DNA of 10,878 nucleotides, from positions 1 through 10,878 of the forward strand of contig JAEZKN010000455.1 in NCBI GenBank assembly GCA_023415395.1, written 5' to 3'. Below, piece after piece: positions 8,449 through 10,878 of the stretch (positions within the stretch are counted from its first letter, which is position 1; every line of letters begins with the position of its first letter). The notes beneath the pieces were generated by a model. The model saw nothing but the letters and a program-made list of their open reading frames with translations, searched no databases and was not told the DNA's origin. The stretch is from Actinomycetes bacterium (lineage in GTDB: Bacteria; Actinomycetota; Actinomycetes; Propionibacteriales; Nocardioidaceae). A program made the translations under genes and the position numbers.

Positions 8449-8628
8449 GCCGACTCGGCGCGTCTTGCTCGCGCTGGGATGTCGAGTCGGCGCGTCTTGC
8501 TCGCGCTGAGATGTCGAGTCGGCGCGTCTTGTCCGTTGCTACGTGCACGTTGCGCCGACTCGAGGCTTGCCGGCGTGCACGTTGCGCCGACTCGGCGCTG
8601 CCTTACGTGCAAGATGCGCCGACTCGGC
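8449..8628. repeat. Long imperfect inverted repeat built of 32-bp units
   Basis: Left-arm cores TCGGCGCGTCTTG begin at 8455, 8487 and 8519. Inverted cores of type CACGTTGCGCCGA or CAAGATGCGCCGA begin at 8546, 8578 and 8610. Every step is exactly 32 bases, and paired positions sum to 17077, so both arms fold in register around 8538/8539 with no indels. The best block pairs 8455-8468 with 8609-8622 (14 pairs, one G-U). The middle of each unit pairs poorly. Left units 1 and 2 differ at one base (8477/8509), suggesting recent duplication. It fills the gap between the convergent stops of deoA and the MaoC gene. It may act as a two-way terminator or be a REP/MITE-like element. It is not CRISPR: the period is 32 with no separate spacers. 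Confidence 0.85.
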
Positions 8629-8629
8629 G

Positions 8630-9082
8630 TCAGGGGAGGAGCAGGACGACGGTCTCGGCGACGCAGGCCGGCTTGGCCTCGTCCTCGATCTCGATGGTGT
8701 GCTTGAGCGTCACCTGGAGGCCCGAGGGCAGCTCGGCGACGTCGCCGACCGAGACCGTGGAGCGGATCCGCTTGCCGACGCGCACGGGGTTCGGGAAGCG
8801 GACCTTGTTGGCGCCGTAGTTGAGCTTGGCGCCCGGGGTGTCGAAGGTGAAGACCTGGCTGCCGAGCAGCGGGATCAGCGACAGCGTGAGGTAGCCGTGC
8901 GCGATCGTGCCGCCGAAGGGCCCGTCCGCGGAGCGCTCGACGTCGACGTGGATCCACTGGTGGTCGCCGGTGGCGTCCGCGAACGTGTTCACCCGCTCCT
9001 GGTCGATGGTCAGCCAGTCCGAGGTGCCCAGCTCCTCGCCGCTGGCGGCCAGGACCTCGTCGAGGGAGTTGAAGACGCGCAT
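8630..9082 (-). CDS. MaoC/NodN-like hot-dog hydratase
   Basis: Protein of 150 aa with the single hot-dog fold of the MaoC-like (R)-specific enoyl-CoA hydratase or NodN group. Such enzymes hydrate 2-enoyl-CoA or related acyl thioesters. The hydratase-2 motif is FADATGDHQWIH (34-45), with the catalytic pair Asp40 and His45. The loop IAHGYLTLSLIP follows (60-71). NYGANKVRFPNPV with a conserved basic residue lies mid-protein, and a beta-rich C terminus ends LLLLP. ATG at 9082 is chosen because the family N terminus starts there and minus-strand TAGGTT (9095-9090) lies 7 bases upstream; the open frame continuing upstream runs into add. It is convergent to deoA and divergent from add, so it interrupts the otherwise same-direction salvage genes. 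The acyl substrate is unknown, and no fatty-acid gene is nearby. Confidence 0.9.
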   Translation of the reverse strand: MRVFNSLDEVLAASGEELGTSDWLTIDQERVNTFADATGDHQWIHVDVERSADGPFGGTIAHGYLTLSLIPLLGSQVFTFDTPGAKLNYGANKVRFPNPVRVGKRIRSTVSVGDVAELPSGLQVTLKHTIEIEDEAKPACVAETVVLLLP

Positions 9083-9089
9083 GGCTCGA

Positions 9090-9095
9090 AACCTA
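9090..9095 (-). promoter_or_regulatory. Putative -10 hexamer of the MaoC-like gene
   Basis: TAGGTT on the minus strand fits TAnnnT and ends 7 bases before the ATG at 9082, with no good ribosome site, predicting a leaderless transcript. The gap to add is only 37 bases. Confidence 0.45.
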
Positions 9096-9104
9096 CTGCG
9101 TTCT

Positions 9105-9111
9105 GGAAGGA
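9105..9111 (+). promoter_or_regulatory. add ribosome binding site
   Basis: GGAAGGA lies 8 bases before the ATG at 9120 and supports that start against the longer open frame reaching back into the MaoC gene. Confidence 0.6.
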
Positions 9112-9119
9112 TCGGCGCC

Positions 9120-10244
9120 ATGACCCCGCCGACGCCGACCCTCGACCAGATCCGCCGGGCGCCCAAGGTCCTGCTCCACGACCACCTCGACGGGGGCCTG
9201 CGCCCGCAGACGATCATCGATCTCGCCGCCGAGGTCGGCCACGCCCTCCCGCAGGTGGCCGGTCCGCTCACCGCGGAGTCGCTCGGCCGGTGGTTCGCCG
9301 AGGCGGCGGACAGCGGGTCGCTCGAGCGCTACCTGGAGACCTTCGACCACACCGTGGCGGTCATGCAGACCGCGCCCGCCCTGGCGCGGGTCGCGCGCGA
9401 GTGCGTGGAGGACCTCGCCGCTGACGGGGTCGTGTACGCCGAGGTGCGCTACGCCCCCGAGCAGCACGTCAGCCAGGGCCTGAGCCTGGACGAGGTCGTC
9501 GCGGCCGTGCAGCAGGGCTTCGACGAGGCCACCGCCGCCGTGACCGAGGCGGGCGGGCGGATCGTGGTCCGACAGCTGCTGACCGCGATGCGGCACCAGG
9601 CGCGCTCGATGGAGATCGCCGAGCTCGCCATCGCCTGGCGCGACCGCGGCGTGGCCGGCTTCGACATCGCCGGCGCCGAGGCGGGCTACCCGCCCACCCG
9701 GCACCTGGACGCCTTCGAGTACCTCCAGCGCGAGAACGCGCACTTCACGATCCACGCCGGAGAGGCCTTCGGACTGCCGTCGATCTGGCAGGCGATCCAG
9801 TGGTGTGGCGCGGACCGGCTCGGCCACGGCGTCCGCATCATCGACGACATCACCGTCCACGACGACGGCAGCGTCGAGCTGGGCCGGCTGGCGGCGTACG
9901 TCCGGGACAAGCGGATCCCGCTCGAGATGTGCCCGTGGTCGAACGTGCAGACCGGCGCCGCGCCCTCGATCGCCGAGCACCCGATCGGGCTGCTGAAGCA
10001 GCTGCGGTTCCGCGTCACCGTCAACACCGACAACCGTCTGATGAGCCACACCTCGATGAGCCACGAGATGGCGTCGCTGGTGGAGGCGTTCGGCTACGGG
10101 CTCGACGACCTGCGGTGGTTCACGATCAACGCGATGAAGTCGGCCTTCCTGCCCTTCGACGAGCGGCTCGCCCTCATCGAGGAGCACATCAAGCCCGGGT
10201 ACGCCGCGTTGGCCGGCGAGCCCGGGGCCGCGTCCGGGTCATGA
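9120..10244 (+). CDS. add: Adenosine deaminase
   Basis: Cytoplasmic zinc hydrolase of 374 aa that converts adenosine and deoxyadenosine to inosine and deoxyinosine. It shows the TIM-barrel amidohydrolase pattern: HDHLDGG with metal His20 and His22, YAEVRYAP (106-113), GFDIAGAEAGYP (180-191), HAGE with metal His212 and catalytic Glu215, GHG with His236, and NTDN (302-305) with metal Asp304. The classical enzyme has NTDD here; the second Asp is Asn305 in this protein, followed by RLMS. I recall this as the common actinobacterial form rather than a defect. The start is ATG at 9120, with GGAAGGA upstream; an earlier in-frame reading overlaps the MaoC gene and is rejected. Its TGA overlaps the next gene by ATGA, so the two are co-transcribed. 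Confidence 0.95.
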   Translation: MTPPTPTLDQIRRAPKVLLHDHLDGGLRPQTIIDLAAEVGHALPQVAGPLTAESLGRWFAEAADSGSLERYLETFDHTVAVMQTAPALARVARECVEDLAADGVVYAEVRYAPEQHVSQGLSLDEVVAAVQQGFDEATAAVTEAGGRIVVRQLLTAMRHQARSMEIAELAIAWRDRGVAGFDIAGAEAGYPPTRHLDAFEYLQRENAHFTIHAGEAFGLPSIWQAIQWCGADRLGHGVRIIDDITVHDDGSVELGRLAAYVRDKRIPLEMCPWSNVQTGAAPSIAEHPIGLLKQLRFRVTVNTDNRLMSHTSMSHEMASLVEAFGYGLDDLRWFTINAMKSAFLPFDERLALIEEHIKPGYAALAGEPGAASGS

Positions 10245-10714
10245 GGATCCACACGGTCCCCACCGCGTTGCTGCTGGGCGCGGCCGCCGTCATCCTGCTC
10301 CTCGCCGTGGTGCTCCTCCTCAAGGGGCGCGCGGTGCGGGCGGCGGCCGGCTTCGCCGACCGCGCGGTGCGGGTGACGGCGACGGTGGTCGAGCTCGAGG
10401 CCAAGGACCTCAGCCTGAGCGGCGATCCCGACACGCGCTACTTCCCGGTGGTGAGCTTCACGCCGCAGGGCGCGACCGGCCCGGTCCGGGCCCAGACGCT
10501 CACCGACGCGCCCGCGCCGCCGCCGCGGGTGGGGGAGCTGATTGAGATCGCCTATGACCCGCAGCACCCCGAGCGCGTGGACGTGGCGAGCACCGAGCGC
10601 GACGCCGAGGGTGCCGGGCGCACCTGGTTCCTCCTCGGCCGGCTCGTGGGGCTGGCCGGTCTCGGCGTCGCGGCCGCCTGGCTGGTGCTCGTCGTCGTCG
10701 TCTGGGCCCACTGA
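10241..10714 (+). CDS. DUF3592-type small membrane protein
   Basis: Protein of 157 aa with two hydrophobic segments (about 8-28 and 129-155) bracketing a soluble beta-rich domain. The middle shows RYFPVVSFTPQG and VGELIEIAYDPQHPERVDV, the pattern of DUF3592 proteins, whose function is not established. The topology suggests both ends in the membrane with the central domain on one face. ATG at 10241 overlaps the add stop by four bases (ATGA), implying translational coupling, although its ribosome site is weak. Nothing in the protein links it to nucleosides; the coupling may be simple operon packing. The family assignment is by pattern recognition. Confidence 0.85.
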   Translation: MRIHTVPTALLLGAAAVILLLAVVLLLKGRAVRAAAGFADRAVRVTATVVELEAKDLSLSGDPDTRYFPVVSFTPQGATGPVRAQTLTDAPAPPPRVGELIEIAYDPQHPERVDVASTERDAEGAGRTWFLLGRLVGLAGLGVAAAWLVLVVVVWAH

Positions 10715-10730
10715 GCCGGCCGCGGCGCCG

Positions 10731-10747
10731 TCACCCGGTTCGGGTGA
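10731..10747 (+). terminator. Hairpin after the DUF3592 gene
   Basis: A perfect 7-bp stem, TCACCCG-GTT-CGGGTGA, lies 17 bases after the stop at 10714. There is no T tract. It could terminate the add-DUF3592 transcript before the next promoter. Confidence 0.5.
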
Positions 10748-10769
10748 GCCGCGCGTGAGGCTCCGCCCC

Positions 10770-10775
10770 TAGATT
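10770..10775 (+). promoter_or_regulatory. Putative -10 hexamer of the last gene
   Basis: TAGATT fits TAnnnT and ends 7 bases before the GTG at 10783, predicting a leaderless transcript. No ribosome site is present. Confidence 0.55.
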
Positions 10776-10782
10776 CGCGGCC

Positions 10783-10878
10783 GTGGACAGCTTCTGGGAC
10801 TTCTTCTGGTTCACCGTCTCGTTCTTCCTGCTCATGGCCTACCTGGTCGTGTTGTTCCAGATCCTCACGGATCTGTTC
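10783..10878 (+). CDS. Partial small membrane protein, 3' end outside window
   Basis: Thirty-two codons are visible from GTG to the window edge, in frame and without a stop. The sequence starts MDSFWDFFWF and continues as one hydrophobic aromatic-rich span (about 8-27) ending QILTDLF. This resembles the N terminus of actinobacterial SHOCT/PLDc_N-type membrane proteins, which carry two or more helices and a short C-terminal SHOCT motif. That comparison is from memory and only the first helix can be seen. The start is supported by TAGATT 7 bases upstream. The function is unknown. Confidence 0.7.
   Translation, partial: MDSFWDFFWFTVSFFLLMAYLVVLFQILTDLF

Noticed and set aside
8448..8630. CRISPR array
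   Set aside because: The 32-base period is unit plus linker together, the units occur in both orientations, neighbouring linkers are near-identical, and no cas gene is present.

Overview
This is a very GC-rich window with short intergenic gaps, many GTG starts, several promoter-like TAnnnT hexamers placed only a few bases before the start codon, and NDT-type adenosine deaminase and MaoC/NodN proteins. Together these point to an actinobacterium. A Nocardioides-like member of the Propionibacteriales is my best guess from protein style; this is inference, since no search was run.

Layout. The window opens with a 42-base stretch of pure G/C, then an M20-family amidohydrolase on the + strand (76-1263). 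It converges, across a strong hairpin, on a four-gene minus-strand ABC transporter locus. In transcription order this is a BMP/PnrA-family nucleoside-binding lipoprotein (6607-5498), a hairpin plus a possible internal promoter, a double-domain ATPase (5390-3876), permease 1 (3879-2644) and permease 2 (2647-1355). The last three genes overlap by 4 bases each and are translationally coupled. Divergent from the lipoprotein, on the + strand, are cytidine deaminase (6725-7156) and thymidine phosphorylase (7161-8447). A convergent MaoC-like hydratase (9082-8630) follows; it is divergent from adenosine deaminase (9120-10244). Adenosine deaminase overlaps a small DUF3592 membrane protein (10241-10714). 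The right edge cuts a small aromatic-rich membrane protein (from 10783).

How it works together. The locus reads as nucleoside uptake and salvage. The lipoprotein captures nucleosides, the ABC transporter imports them, Cdd deaminates cytidine and deoxycytidine, DeoA phosphorolyses thymidine or deoxyuridine to base plus deoxyribose-1-phosphate, and Add deaminates adenosine to inosine. The M20 amidohydrolase, the MaoC protein and the two small membrane proteins have no obvious role in this pathway.

The most unusual structure is between deoA and the MaoC gene. The 182-base gap is almost filled by one long imperfect inverted repeat (8449-8628). Each arm contains three cores spaced exactly 32 bp apart, and the arms pair in register without indels. 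No gap exceeds 300 bases. I found no tRNA, rRNA, CRISPR array, transposase or phage gene.
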